A DNA stretch of 64,000 nt from Streptomyces decoyicus (GTDB lineage Bacteria > Actinomycetota > Actinomycetes > Streptomycetales > Streptomycetaceae): NCBI RefSeq assembly GCF_019880305.1, contig NZ_CP082301.1, positions 8,246,001 through 8,310,000 on the forward strand, written 5' to 3'. The notes beneath the pieces were generated by a model. It saw only the letters and a program-made list of their open reading frames with translations. It was not told the origin of the DNA and searched no databases. Of the stretch, positions 26,068 to 34,423 are shown one piece after another. Within the stretch, counting starts at the first letter, position 1, and the number at the start of each line of letters is the position of its first letter. Both the position numbers and the translations under genes were made by a program.

Positions 26068-26392
26068 CGTCGGCCTAGGCACGGGGGAAGAACACGCTCT
26101 CACCCTGGCAGTCCCACGCGCTCCCGTCCAGAGGGCGGCTTCTGCTGCTCAGAGGAAATGACGGCTCAGAGGAGATGACGGGCAGGGCGGTGTCAGGTCG
26201 GCGGGTGACACGCCAATGTGCACCGGCTCGATGTCCCCTTGCGCTGGTGGTGCTGATTCCGGTGGTTACCGGCTGACCTCAGCCATGCTTGAGGAGGGAG
26301 ACTCGAAGTCGAGTCGAGGGATGGTGGCTCCCCTTGTGGTTCAGCGGCCTGAGCCGTCCGAGGGCCTGGCCTCAGCCGCATCGGCCAATGAC
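26068..26392. other. Intergenic region between MFS promoter and LPMO terminator
   Basis: About 325 bases, no supported gene on either strand. Confidence 0.4.
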
Positions 26393-26427
26393 GGCGCCCC
26401 GTCACTGGTGAAGGTGACAGGGCGCCG
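26393..26427 (-). terminator. Hairpin terminator after the LPMO-like gene
   Basis: GGCGCCCCGTCAC pairs with GTGACAGGGCGCC (one C/A mismatch), loop of about nine bases, 27 bases beyond the minus-strand stop. Confidence 0.6.
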
Positions 26428-26453
26428 GTACCAGCCTCGGGCTGCGTGTCGGG

Positions 26454-27035
26454 TCAGCTGATGTTGAGGTCGATGACCTGGTAGAAGGCGTTGCCGGTGT
26501 CGGCGACTTCCCACACCGACAAGAGCACGTGGTACCCGTGGCGGTCACTGGGCAGTGTGACGCTGTGGACGGTCGGGTTCTCCGGGAGGAGGTCTTCCGA
26601 GCTCCAGTACGGCTGGCCGCTGTTCTGGTACGTGGCGATCGGCTCCAGGTCGAACTGTGCCCGCGTCAGGCGCGCTCCCGGGTCCCAGCCGCTCTTGGTG
26701 AGGAAGTAGTTCCAGCGCCGTGTCTTGTGCTCCGCGTGGTAGTTCCAGGTGATGTCCAGCGCCTTGCCGGCGGACACCGGGTGCTTGTGCCAGTCCTGCT
26801 GCGAGTCCGGCTCGTCGAGCTTTGCGGCGAAGTCCTTCCCGGCGCTGGCGATCCGGCCGTCCTGGGGCGGCTCGAAGTTGGCGACGTCGTCCGGCGCGTA
26901 CGGGTCCGTGAGGCCGGATTCCGTTGCGGGGAAGAACTTCCCGGCCTCCAGGCCGGCAGCCTGCCAGTCCGCGAGGTGAAGTTGGGCCCTGGACTTGGGC
27001 CTGGTCACCGTTCCGTGTCGCGCTTCTCGTTCCAC
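26454..27035 (-). CDS. AA10 lytic polysaccharide monooxygenase-like protein lacking a signal peptide
   Basis: A 193-residue protein with the full AA10 (chitin-binding type) fold. The copper site is readable: the first histidine in RHGTVTRPKSRAQ, the second in YHAEHKTRRWNYFLTK, and the axial phenylalanine in DTGNAFYQVIDLN; KSGWDPGARLTRAQFDLEP and RHGYHVLLSVWEVAD are the other family strands. LPMOs need the first histidine at the mature N-terminus after signal cleavage, yet here only MEREAR precedes it, with an excellent ribosome site (AAAGGAG) just before GTG 27035. So either export depends on another route, or the protein acts differently. Hairpin terminator follows; monocistronic. Confidence 0.85.
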   Translation of the reverse strand: MEREARHGTVTRPKSRAQLHLADWQAAGLEAGKFFPATESGLTDPYAPDDVANFEPPQDGRIASAGKDFAAKLDEPDSQQDWHKHPVSAGKALDITWNYHAEHKTRRWNYFLTKSGWDPGARLTRAQFDLEPIATYQNSGQPYWSSEDLLPENPTVHSVTLPSDRHGYHVLLSVWEVADTGNAFYQVIDLNIS

Positions 27036-27460
27036 AGCTCTCTCCTTTGCGACGAGCGGGGCGCCACGTCGACGCCTTGTGTGCGCAGAGTAGCCAATGG
27101 ATTACTGAATGTACTTGCGCCACCGAGTCGGTCACACGACCTGGACCCATTCACCGGACAGGCCGCGGGTCCCAGGGGTATTTGCGCGCAAGCGCGAGGC
27201 GTTTCCGTCGGCCGCTGGCCCCCTGCTGTCGTCGGCGCGTCGGCGGACCAGCCGCGGCGTTGTTGGTGGCCGGGCAGGGGCCAAAAGAATGGCTGTTAGC
27301 CTCGAAATTTCCTGACGGTCCGTCGGTTCTTCCGGTGGGCGTTTCGGCTTGTCGGGCGGATTGCGGGCAGGGTGGTGGCCCGGCTGTCGCGTCGGATGGG
27401 CGCCGGGTTCCACGTCTCCGGTTGGTGTTGCTGGCCGTAGGGACGGGTCGTTTCCGTTGG
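27036..27460. other. Region between LPMO gene and transposase stop
   Basis: Contains the LPMO promoter region and the left part of the IS1380-type element, whose exact left end I could not fix. No other gene seen. Confidence 0.4.
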
Positions 27461-28858
27461 TCAGCCGGGGTTCGGGAGAGCCACGAGTCTCTGCATCGCG
27501 CTGGTGATGACGCTGGTCCAGGGCCAGTGGTGGGCGAATCGCAGGTGCTGGCGGCGAGCGGTGGTGATCAGCTGGGCGGCGGCGGAGAAGAGGCGGAGTC
27601 GTAGGCGGCGGGGTTCCCAGAGCCGGGGCTTTCCGGTCAGGGCGAGCAGAGGCATCCAGGCCAGAAGGTCGAGTGCGAGCTGTACGATCTCCAGCCAGAT
27701 CCGGTTCTGGGCCGTGTCGTGCAGGGGAAGGTTGCGCAGGCCGGTGGCGCGGGCGGCCCGGATGCGGTCCTCGGCCCGTGCCCGCTGTCGGTGCCGCAGT
27801 TCGAGTGCGGCGATCGGGACGCTGGTGGTGTTGGTTGCGAAACAGGTGAGCCGCAGGCCGTCGGCGTCGGTGAACCGCAACTGGGCGCCAGGGTGCGGCC
27901 GTTCCTTGCGGACGATCAGCCGCAGCCCCTTCGGCCAACCTGTCAGGCAGTCTCCATCGAGCTCGGCGACCCACGCGCCGTCGCGGACCTCGCCGCCTGG
28001 TTCGACAGCGGGCGTCCATGCGGAGGGTGGGACCATCAGCACAGCCTGGTGAAGCTCCTCGGTGATGGTCATCCCCACCGAGTACGACAGCCACCGGCCC
28101 CGCTTCGCGAGCCAGGCCACGAACTCGTGTGTCCCTCCGCCGGAGTCGGTACGGATCAGCGTGTTCCGCCCGCGCCGGCGCCTCTTGGGGAGCTGGGCCA
28201 GGGCGAGCTGGGTGGCGGTGATGTGGTCGGCGGCGGTGTTGCTGCCCGCGTTCCCGGGCGGCAACAGCGCGGCTACTGGCTCCCCGGTTCCACCACTGCC
28301 GTGATCGACGAACCCCATCAGCGGATGATGTCCGTACGTTCTTTTCCAGGTCGCCGCCGCGTCCTGCTTGTCGGAGTGCGCGACTACCAGAACCCCGTCC
28401 AGATCCACGATCACCTGGCCTGCTGCGTTCGGCGAGGAAGTCCCGGCCAGCTTCCAAACCCGCTCGCGGATTTCGGCCCGGACCGACCGGATCGCGGTCA
28501 GAGCCCTCGGACCAGCTGCGGCAAGAGTATCGACGAGCCGGGAGACGGTCGGGTCGGAGGCCACCGGCCCGAACACGGCCGGCTCGGCCCGCAGCATGCC
28601 GACGTCGGCCAGGCAATCTCCGCCCAGCGCGACCGCGAGTGCCACATCCAGCAGGATCTTGCCCGGATCGTGCACCGCCCGAGGACGCCGCCACGGCGCG
28701 AGCGCCGCCGATATCGCTCCGTCCAGGCCGGTCTTGCGGACCGTCTCGACCAGCAGCACCCCGCCGGCCTGCGAGACCACACCGCGACCGCCACCCTCGG
28801 TACGGACACACGGGTAGTACCCGACACGCTTCTTCACCGGAGGAGTGCTTCTTTCCAT
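27461..28858 (-). CDS. IS1380-family transposase
   Basis: A 465-residue DDE transposase. The N-terminus MERSTPPVKKRVGYYP and GLDGAISAALAPWRRPRAVHDPGKIL are typical of IS1380 proteins in Streptomyces; the first catalytic Asp lies in VIVDLDGVLVVAHSDKQDA, the second in LIRTDSGGGTHEFVAWLAKRG, and the C-terminal ERHxxR-like helix region is RHRQRARAEDRIRAARATG with Glu in the middle. It appears complete, so it could be active. The start at 28858 lies within a region matching the other IS1380 remnant in this window at 30415-30520. Confidence 0.92.
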   Translation of the reverse strand: MERSTPPVKKRVGYYPCVRTEGGGRGVVSQAGGVLLVETVRKTGLDGAISAALAPWRRPRAVHDPGKILLDVALAVALGGDCLADVGMLRAEPAVFGPVASDPTVSRLVDTLAAAGPRALTAIRSVRAEIRERVWKLAGTSSPNAAGQVIVDLDGVLVVAHSDKQDAAATWKRTYGHHPLMGFVDHGSGGTGEPVAALLPPGNAGSNTAADHITATQLALAQLPKRRRRGRNTLIRTDSGGGTHEFVAWLAKRGRWLSYSVGMTITEELHQAVLMVPPSAWTPAVEPGGEVRDGAWVAELDGDCLTGWPKGLRLIVRKERPHPGAQLRFTDADGLRLTCFATNTTSVPIAALELRHRQRARAEDRIRAARATGLRNLPLHDTAQNRIWLEIVQLALDLLAWMPLLALTGKPRLWEPRRLRLRLFSAAAQLITTARRQHLRFAHHWPWTSVITSAMQRLVALPNPG

Positions 28859-28905
28859 GTGACGACCTGAACCCAAGGCAAGTACCACCGTTGCAGGTTA
28901 GGGGC
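28859..28905. mobile_element. Right end of the IS1380-type element (approximate)
   Basis: The transposase leader GTCGTCACATGG is preceded (minus strand) by CCTAACCTGCAACGG and TGGTACTTGCCTTGGG. A degenerate version of the same block recurs at 30450-30515, which argues that this is the element's terminal region. The left end is unresolved. Confidence 0.4.
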
Positions 28906-29289
28906 GCTCTTCGCGTTTCTGGTCACCCATCGGACGCCCAGCCATGTGAACGCGCGGGAGCTGTCCGACGGCAGATGCTTTCCTGGGCGCGTAGGGCGGT
29001 GAGCAGGGAGAACCAGCCCACACGGCACACCCCTTTCCCACCTCCTCGCGTGTCGCCAGCCATCGGCCACTGTCCGCCTGATTCCCGCACGACGGGGTGA
29101 ACGCGTGGAGAGTGTCCGCCGGGAGCCCATGCGCCACCCCCATCACCAGTCCGAACGACTGACTGTTGCGGTCTGTCTCGCCAAGGTTCGCGGCGAATCA
29201 CCGCAGGTCGGGTTGAGTGACGGCTGTGTGGCCGGCCCGGCGCCATCCGTACCGGGCGGCTGTCCGGACGGGATCGAAAGGAGCCACTC
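28906..29289. other. Region upstream of the agmatinase gene
   Basis: About 380 bases with no supported gene; carries the agmatinase promoter presumably. Confidence 0.4.
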
Positions 29290-30405
29290 ATGGAAGGTGT
29301 ACCGCCGGATGCCTGGAAGTGGGAACTCGACCGTACGTCCGACCCGAGGCGCGATCCCGGGCCGATCAACCTGCAGCGGTATGCGTTCGTACCGGCTTAC
29401 GCCGGGATCGCCACGTTCTTCGGGCTGCCGCTGTGCCTCAATCCGGACGACCTGCGTGCCGGCCACGTCGATGTGGCAGTCGTCGGGGCGCCGGTGGACA
29501 TGTCCACCGGGCACCGGGGGGCGGCCTACGGGCCACGTGCGATCAGGGCCGATGAGCGGATTCTGCCCAACACTCCGCAGATGCTGGTCAATCCCAGCAC
29601 CCGCATCAAACCGTTCGAGGAGTTGACGGTAGTCGACTACGGCGATGCCGCCGTGGACCCGTTCAGCATCGACAACTCCATGGAACCGATCCGTGCTCTG
29701 GTCCGCGAGATCGCCGGAACGGGCGCGATCCCGATCGTGCTCGGCGGGGACCACTCGATCCTGTGGCCGGACGCCGCGGCTATGGCCGACGTGTACGGGG
29801 CGGGCAAGGTCGGCGTGATCCACTTCGATGCCCATCCGGACTGCTCCCACGACCTGTTCGGCCATCTCACCTCGCACGCCACACCGATCCGCCGGCTGAT
29901 CGAGGACGAGCATGTCCCCGGGCGCAACTTCATCCAGATCGGCCTGCGCAGCGCGATCGCGCCTGACGACGAACTGTTCGACTGGATGCGCGAGCACGGG
30001 CTGCGCGCGCACTTCATGGCCGAGATCGACCGTCGCGGATTCGACGTGGTCCTCCAACAGGCCATCGACGAGGCGCTGGACGGGCCGGAACATCTGTTCG
30101 TGTCGCTGGACATCGACGTGCTGGACCCGGCCTTCGCGCCCGGCACCGGCACCCCGGAGCCTCCCGGCCTGACCAACCGCGAACTGCTGCCGGCCATCCG
30201 ACGAATCTGTCACGAGACGCCCGTTGTGGGCATGGACATCGTCGAGGTCGCACCCCACCTCGATCCCGGCAACACCACCACCATGAACGCTCGCCGAGCC
30301 ATCTTCGAGGCGCTGACCGGGATCGCAATGCGCCGCAAAGGTCTGCCCGGTCCCGACTATCTGGACCCGGAGGTCGCCGGGCCGCCGCCCGGGCAGCAGA
30401 CATAG
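29290..30405 (+). CDS. Agmatinase-family ureohydrolase
   Basis: A 371-residue arginase/agmatinase-fold enzyme that by family hydrolyses agmatine or a related guanidino compound to urea and the amine. Dimanganese ligands: IVLGGDHSI, HFDAHPDC (usual DAHxD) and SLDIDVLDPAFAPGTGTPEPPG, plus GMDIVEVAPHLDPG. The N-terminal ~60 residues (KWELDRTSDPRRDPGPINLQ) are longer than in E. coli SpeB but usual for actinomycete members. AAAGGAG precedes ATG 29290. No transporter or amine oxidase lies beside it. Guanidinobutyrase is an alternative specificity. Confidence 0.92.
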   Translation: MEGVPPDAWKWELDRTSDPRRDPGPINLQRYAFVPAYAGIATFFGLPLCLNPDDLRAGHVDVAVVGAPVDMSTGHRGAAYGPRAIRADERILPNTPQMLVNPSTRIKPFEELTVVDYGDAAVDPFSIDNSMEPIRALVREIAGTGAIPIVLGGDHSILWPDAAAMADVYGAGKVGVIHFDAHPDCSHDLFGHLTSHATPIRRLIEDEHVPGRNFIQIGLRSAIAPDDELFDWMREHGLRAHFMAEIDRRGFDVVLQQAIDEALDGPEHLFVSLDIDVLDPAFAPGTGTPEPPGLTNRELLPAIRRICHETPVVGMDIVEVAPHLDPGNTTTMNARRAIFEALTGIAMRRKGLPGPDYLDPEVAGPPPGQQT

Positions 30406-30414
30406 CCGTCGCCC

Positions 30415-30520
30415 TGAACGGCGAGCAACCCGATACGCTTCCTCACCTGAGGGGTGCGTCTCCCCAACCCACGTCCAGGGCCCAAGACAAGTTCATCGTC
30501 CCAGGTCAGAGACAGCCTCG
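30415..30520 (-). mobile_element. Remnant of an IS1380-type element end
   Basis: Compared with 28820-28905, the plus strand here repeats ACCCGATACGCTTC, a CACC(T/G)GAGG-AGTGC-like segment, CCCAAGACAAG for CCCAAGGCAAG, and a spaced CAGGT; on the minus strand RKRIG corresponds to KKRVG of the transposase N-terminus. Only about 100 bases survive, immediately after the agmatinase stop. Confidence 0.6.
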
Positions 30521-30869
30521 CCTCTCCGGCCCTTCCCCCGAACAACTAGCCTCGTGAAAGCCCGAGGTTAGTGCGCCAGTCTGACTTCGCGATCTCGCGG
30601 CGGACTGAACCACAAGCACGATGGTCGTCACACAGGCGGACTTGTTGTCACCAAGATCGCAGCAGGCGCATCAAGGAGAAACCCTGTGCGGGGTTGGAGG
30701 GGTCAGCTGCACCTGCACCTCTCGAAACAGAGCAGGGTGCTGGCCGTCTTCAGGCGGTAACGGGAACGGGGGTTGGCGCCAGGAGGACCCGGAGGCCTGC
30801 ACCAGTGCGTCGTAGTTCGGAACGCGTGAGGCTGAACTGATGTTAGACGAGTCACGCTTGGAGGAACTT
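30521..30869. other. Region between IS remnant and truncated secreted-protein gene
   Basis: About 350 bases; no supported gene. The promoter for the secreted-protein gene is expected here. Confidence 0.35.
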
Positions 30870-31113
30870 ATGATCATCTCCGCCTCACCGTCCTCGCACA
30901 CCGCGCCGCGGTACCGCGGCGGCCTCCGAGCAGTAGGGGTAGCCGTCTGCTGCGGCCTGATGCTGAGCGGGCCGACCGCCGCCACCGCCGCCACTGTGCC
31001 CGCCGCCCATACCCAGGCGCAGGCGCAGCACGAGGAGCGTGGCCGGGGCACGCTGGTCTCCGCCGAGAAGCTGTACACGCTCGCGACCCCGCAGGCCGTG
31101 GCCGCCGAGCTCA
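30870..31113 (+). pseudogene. Secreted protein, N-terminal part, interrupted by an IS701-type element
   Basis: ATG 30870 with GGAGG just upstream opens a signal peptide (GGLRAVGVAVCCGLMLSG...ATA) and then HEERGRGTLVSAEKLYTLAT PQAVAAEL. The latter phrase is like the start of Streptomyces secreted lipase/alpha-beta hydrolases. At about 31113 (after ELSS) the sequence changes abruptly to transposase code, so the gene is cut after ~80 residues. The hybrid frame runs on to 31148. Confidence 0.65.
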
Positions 31114-31915
31114 GTTCGCGACCAAGCCCCGCTTTGCCGGCGAGATGATCGCCGCCGCGCTGGACACCGGAATCGCCGCTTCCTGGGTGACCGGCGAAGA
31201 AGCCTACGGCCAGGACCCGCACCTACGCATTCACCTGGAGGAGGCCGGTCTCGGCTACATCCTGGCCGTGGCCTGCTCCACCAGGGTCCGCATCAACCAA
31301 GGCCGCACCTCCATCCGCGCGGACACCCTCGCAGACCGCCTGCCCGAAGCGGCCTGGCGCCGGCACAGCGCCGGCAGCGGTGCAAAGGGCCCGCGCAACT
31401 ACGACCGGGCCTGGGTTCATATCGGCAGCGCCAGCCACCATCACCTGCTCATCCGCCGCAACCGCACCACTGGCGAACTCGCCTTCTCACCTGCGCTGGT
31501 CACCCACCAAGGTGCCCCTGTCCGAGCTGGTCCGCGTCGCCCGTGTCCGCTGGAGCATCGAAGAATGCTTCCAGGCAGCCAAGGGCCAGGTCGGACTCGA
31601 CCACTACCAGGTCAGGAACTGGACCTCATGGCACCGGCACGTCACGCTGGCCATGCTTGTCCTGGCCTTCCTGGCAGCCATAGCAGCCGACGCGGCCCCC
31701 AGCCAGCCCGTCGATCCGCACCGCCCCGCCCGCATCAGTGACCCGATTGCTCTCACCGTCCTTGCGATCCGTCACCTGTTCGTCGCCGTCTTCAAGCCAC
31801 GGGCCGTGTCCGTAACCAGGCTGCTGCACTGGTCCAACTGGCGCAGACGCCACCAGGCAACAGCCCGTCGCAGCCACTACAGACGACGGTCCTCCGAGGA
31901 GTCCACCGGATAGAT
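31112..31915 (+). pseudogene. IS701-family transposase, 5'-truncated and frameshifted
   Basis: Begins mid-protein with FATKPRFAGEMIAAALD, then WVTGEEAYGQDPHLR (a DDE-type Asp/Glu area), YILAVACSTRVRI and YDRAWVHIGSASHHHLLIRR; after TGELAF the frame shifts, and LRWSPTKVPLSELVRVARVR, WSIEECFQAAKGQVGLDHYQ and WHRHVTLAMLVLAFLA follow in the next frame to the stop near 31913. Reading TTCTACCTGCGC instead of TTCTCACCTGCGC would join both, so one extra C at about 31488 is the lesion. The N-terminal third is absent, consistent with a decayed insertion in the secreted-protein gene. Confidence 0.9.
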
Positions 31916-32543
31916 CACGAAACCGCACTGGAGTATCAGGCGGATTGCCCACGGGCTGCCGGCTGTGCTCGTTTCGACGCCGGCTGGCTGGCCCCGGACC
32001 TGCTTCGTGGGCGGCACCCGGCGCGAGCAGGCGTTTGACGGGTACCTGCTCCATGACCTCGTCGAGCGGCTCAGCGAAGTGGGAGGCGAGGGAGCAGGTC
32101 TTCTTCCGGGACGGTCACATCGCCGCTCTTCTTCTGGGACGGTCACGCGGCCTCGCTCACAGCGGCTCGATCACGCCTGCATCTGGACGAGGACAAAGAG
32201 GGGGGACGCGCTCCGGGGGGCTGCTGGCGATCGGTGACCCCGGAGGGGCGGGGGAGCCCCTGGGCCGGGAAGGGGTGGCTGGCTGTCACCTGTGGCGGGC
32301 GTGCGCCGCGCACTCAATGGACAGGTGAATGCGCCAAAGCGCGCTGTCCGCGGAGGTGATGGAGGTTGCCGGCTGGGCAGTACCGGTCAGGGTGCGTCCG
32401 CTCGGCGCCTTGTCCGACTGCGAGCGCCGTTGGGTTCGCCCCAGTTCAAAGGGGGCGCGACGTGGTGAACGACGGTCTGGCTGGTCCGCCGAGAGCGATC
32501 CCTACCGCAGTCCTAGAGCCCCAACGACAGCAAGGAGCTGGAG
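31916..32543. other. Long non-coding gap with a 28-bp direct repeat
   Basis: About 630 bases. TCTTCTTCCGGGACGGTCAC (32099) recurs as TCTTCTTCTGGGACGGTCAC (32127), period 28. The 3' end of the IS701-type element, ending near CACTGGAGTATCAG (31928-31941), lies at the left. No supported gene on either strand. Confidence 0.45.
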
Positions 32544-33431
32544 ATGACCGACCCCTCGACACACGACCCCTCGACACGCGATCCCTCGGCACAGGATGTC
32601 GGCGATTGGTACGACCGCTTCGGGGACCTGTACGCACTCACCATGGGCGACAGCATGCACCTGGGGATGTGGGCCGGTGGCATGCGTGAAGCCATCGGAG
32701 GGCTGACGGCCGACGCAATGTGGAAGGAGCTGACCCAGGCTCAGGACGCCTGGACCGACACCCTCATCGAGGAGGTCGGACTGCTGCCGGGACAGCAGAT
32801 GCTGGATGTCGGCTGCGGCACTGGCCGGCCCACCGTGCGGATCGCTGAACGGTCGGGCGGAAGCGTGCTCGGCGTCACCGTCAGCGGCGCGCAGACAGAG
32901 GCGGGGCGCGTCCGCGCGACGCGGGCCGGTCTGTCCGAACGCGTCACCTTCGCGCGTGCGGACGCCATGGACCTGCCCCAGCCGTCCGAATCGTTCGACG
33001 CGGCGTGGGCGATCGAGTCGTTCGCCCACTTCTCCGACCGGCCCGCCGCGATCCGTGAGGTGTGGCGCGTGCTGCGGCCCGGAGGTCGGTTCGTCCTGGC
33101 GGACTGCTACGAGGCGGTGCCCTTCACGCAGGAGGAGCTCGGCCTGTTCCGGGCTGCGTTCGCCCTCTCCCGGCTCCCGACCGGGGCCGGGAACTACTCC
33201 GACATGCTCAAGGAGGCCGGCTTCACCCTCTGCAACTCCCGTGATATGTCCAGCGAATTCAAACCCACCTACGACCTGATCCCGAGCCTGTTCGCCGCCA
33301 GGCGCGACCAGATCGCAGAGCTGGTGGGAAGGGAAGCGATGGCCCAGCTCGACGTGATCTATCCACGCATCCTCACCCTGTGCCGGGACAAGATGGGCTA
33401 CGTGATGGTAAGCGCGGAGAAGAGCCAGTAG
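32544..33431 (+). CDS. SAM-dependent methyltransferase (small-molecule type)
   Basis: A 295-residue class I methyltransferase. Motif I is MLDVGCGTGRPTVRIAE; DAMDLPQPSESFDAAWAIES and VWRVLRPGGRFVLADCYE are motifs post-I to III. WYDRFGDLYALTMGDSMHLG near the N-terminus fits the gamma-tocopherol/27-O-demethylrifamycin-type O/C-methyltransferases, which often tailor secondary metabolites. AAGGAG precedes ATG 32544. The first residues, THDPSTRDPSAQD, come from a 15-bp triplication in the DNA. It is monocistronic; substrate unknown. Confidence 0.9.
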   Translation: MTDPSTHDPSTRDPSAQDVGDWYDRFGDLYALTMGDSMHLGMWAGGMREAIGGLTADAMWKELTQAQDAWTDTLIEEVGLLPGQQMLDVGCGTGRPTVRIAERSGGSVLGVTVSGAQTEAGRVRATRAGLSERVTFARADAMDLPQPSESFDAAWAIESFAHFSDRPAAIREVWRVLRPGGRFVLADCYEAVPFTQEELGLFRAAFALSRLPTGAGNYSDMLKEAGFTLCNSRDMSSEFKPTYDLIPSLFAARRDQIAELVGREAMAQLDVIYPRILTLCRDKMGYVMVSAEKSQ

Positions 33432-33545
33432 GGGCCGGCTGGGGGATTCCCGGCCTCGGGCGGGGCCGGAAGGGCCAACGACACCCGCGCTTCTGCCGGT
33501 GATGACGGGTGCAGGCACGAATCGGCAACCGGCCCGCTCCCAGGG

Positions 33546-33863
33546 TCATCCCTCCGGCTCGGCTGCCACGATGGCCAGCAATCCAGGAAACCGACGCTCG
33601 AGGTCGGCCCGGCGCAGGCTCGCCATCCGGCTGTTACCTCGGGAGACCTGCCTGACCAGCCCGGCTTCGCGCAGAGTCCGGAAGTGGTGCGTGACGGTCG
33701 CCTTGGAGACCGGCAGCGCGAAGGAGCTGCACGTTCGCGCCGTGCCGTCGGGCTCGGCCGCCAGCACGCGCACCACCCGGCGGCGCAGGGGATCCGCCAG
33801 CGCAGCGAGCACCGAGCCGAGCTCGATCTCCTCGACGGCCGGGTGGCCTTCGTCGTCGGGCAT
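33546..33863 (-). CDS. ArsR-type winged-helix repressor
   Basis: A 105-residue ArsR-family regulator: LAALADPLRRRVVRVLAAEP (helix 1-2), LPVSKATVTHHFRTLREAGL (recognition helix) and VRQVSRGNSRMASLRRADLE (wing). The metal-binding ELCVC motif is not present (CSSFALPVS instead), so it likely senses something other than a thiophilic metal. GGGAGGTG precedes ATG 33863. It diverges from the monooxygenase gene, and two matching 22-bp operators fill the gap, so it probably represses both. Confidence 0.9.
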   Translation of the reverse strand: MPDDEGHPAVEEIELGSVLAALADPLRRRVVRVLAAEPDGTARTCSSFALPVSKATVTHHFRTLREAGLVRQVSRGNSRMASLRRADLERRFPGLLAIVAAEPEG

Positions 33864-33881
33864 CAGCGCACCTCCCATCCT

Positions 33882-33903
33882 AGGTATGGCTTGCATCGTA
33901 CCT
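33882..33903. promoter_or_regulatory. ArsR-type operator 1
   Basis: AGGTATGG-CTTGCA-TCGTACCT: an imperfect inverted repeat with a 6-base spacer, overlapping the -35 region of the monooxygenase promoter. Confidence 0.65.
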
Positions 33904-33919
33904 GAGGACTCGCTAGCGT
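33891..33919 (+). promoter_or_regulatory. Promoter of the monooxygenase gene
   Basis: TTGCAT (33891-33896), 17-base spacer, TAGCGT (33914-33919). The predicted start point falls at the left edge of operator 2. Confidence 0.5.
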
Positions 33920-33924
33920 CATGA

Positions 33925-33946
33925 AGGTACGAGACTGATCGTACCT
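33925..33946. promoter_or_regulatory. ArsR-type operator 2
   Basis: AGGTACGA-GACTGA-TCGTACCT: a perfect 8+6+8 inverted repeat, same design as operator 1, centre-to-centre distance 43 bases (four turns). Confidence 0.75.
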
Positions 33947-33964
33947 ATGGAAGAGAGAACTCCC

Positions 33965-34285
33965 ATGACTCAGCCGTTCACCCTCGTCGGCACCGCTCGC
34001 CCCAAGCCCGAACGCGCCGCAGAGCTGAAACAGCTTCTGCTCTCGTTCGTCGAGCCCACCCGGCAGGAGCCCGGTTGCCTGGAGTACCACTTCCATGAGG
34101 ACCGCGATGAACCCGGCGTCTTCGTCTTCTACGAGGCATGGCGCTCGCAGGCCGATCTCGACGCCCACCTGGCTCTGCCGCACATGCAGGCCTTCTGGGA
34201 ACAGCGCATGGACTATCTGACATCCGACCTCGACATCACCTTCCTCACCATGCACAGCCCGTACGAGCCCGCCGCCCGCGCCTGA
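33965..34285 (+). CDS. Antibiotic biosynthesis monooxygenase (ABM)-domain protein
   Basis: A 106-residue ferredoxin-like dimeric ABM/quinol monooxygenase protein: FTLVGTARPKPERAAELKQL, PGCLEYHFHEDRDEPGVFVF, YEAWRSQADLDAHLALPHM and AFWEQRMDYL cover the whole fold. Such proteins oxidise quinols or act as small-molecule oxygenases without a cofactor. ATG 33965 is nine bases from GAAGAGAG; ATG 33947 is a weaker option. Divergent from, and likely controlled by, the ArsR-type gene. Confidence 0.9.
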   Translation: MTQPFTLVGTARPKPERAAELKQLLLSFVEPTRQEPGCLEYHFHEDRDEPGVFVFYEAWRSQADLDAHLALPHMQAFWEQRMDYLTSDLDITFLTMHSPYEPAARA

Positions 34286-34423
34286 CCGCTGACGCTGACG
34301 CTGGTCTTCCGGCGGCCAGTCAGGGTGCGTTCGATCCGTCACGAGCGGAGTCGGATTGATGCGCAGGGTTGCTGCGGTGACGAGTCCAGGTCGGAGAGAG
34401 TGGTGGTGGGGGGCGAACCGCCG

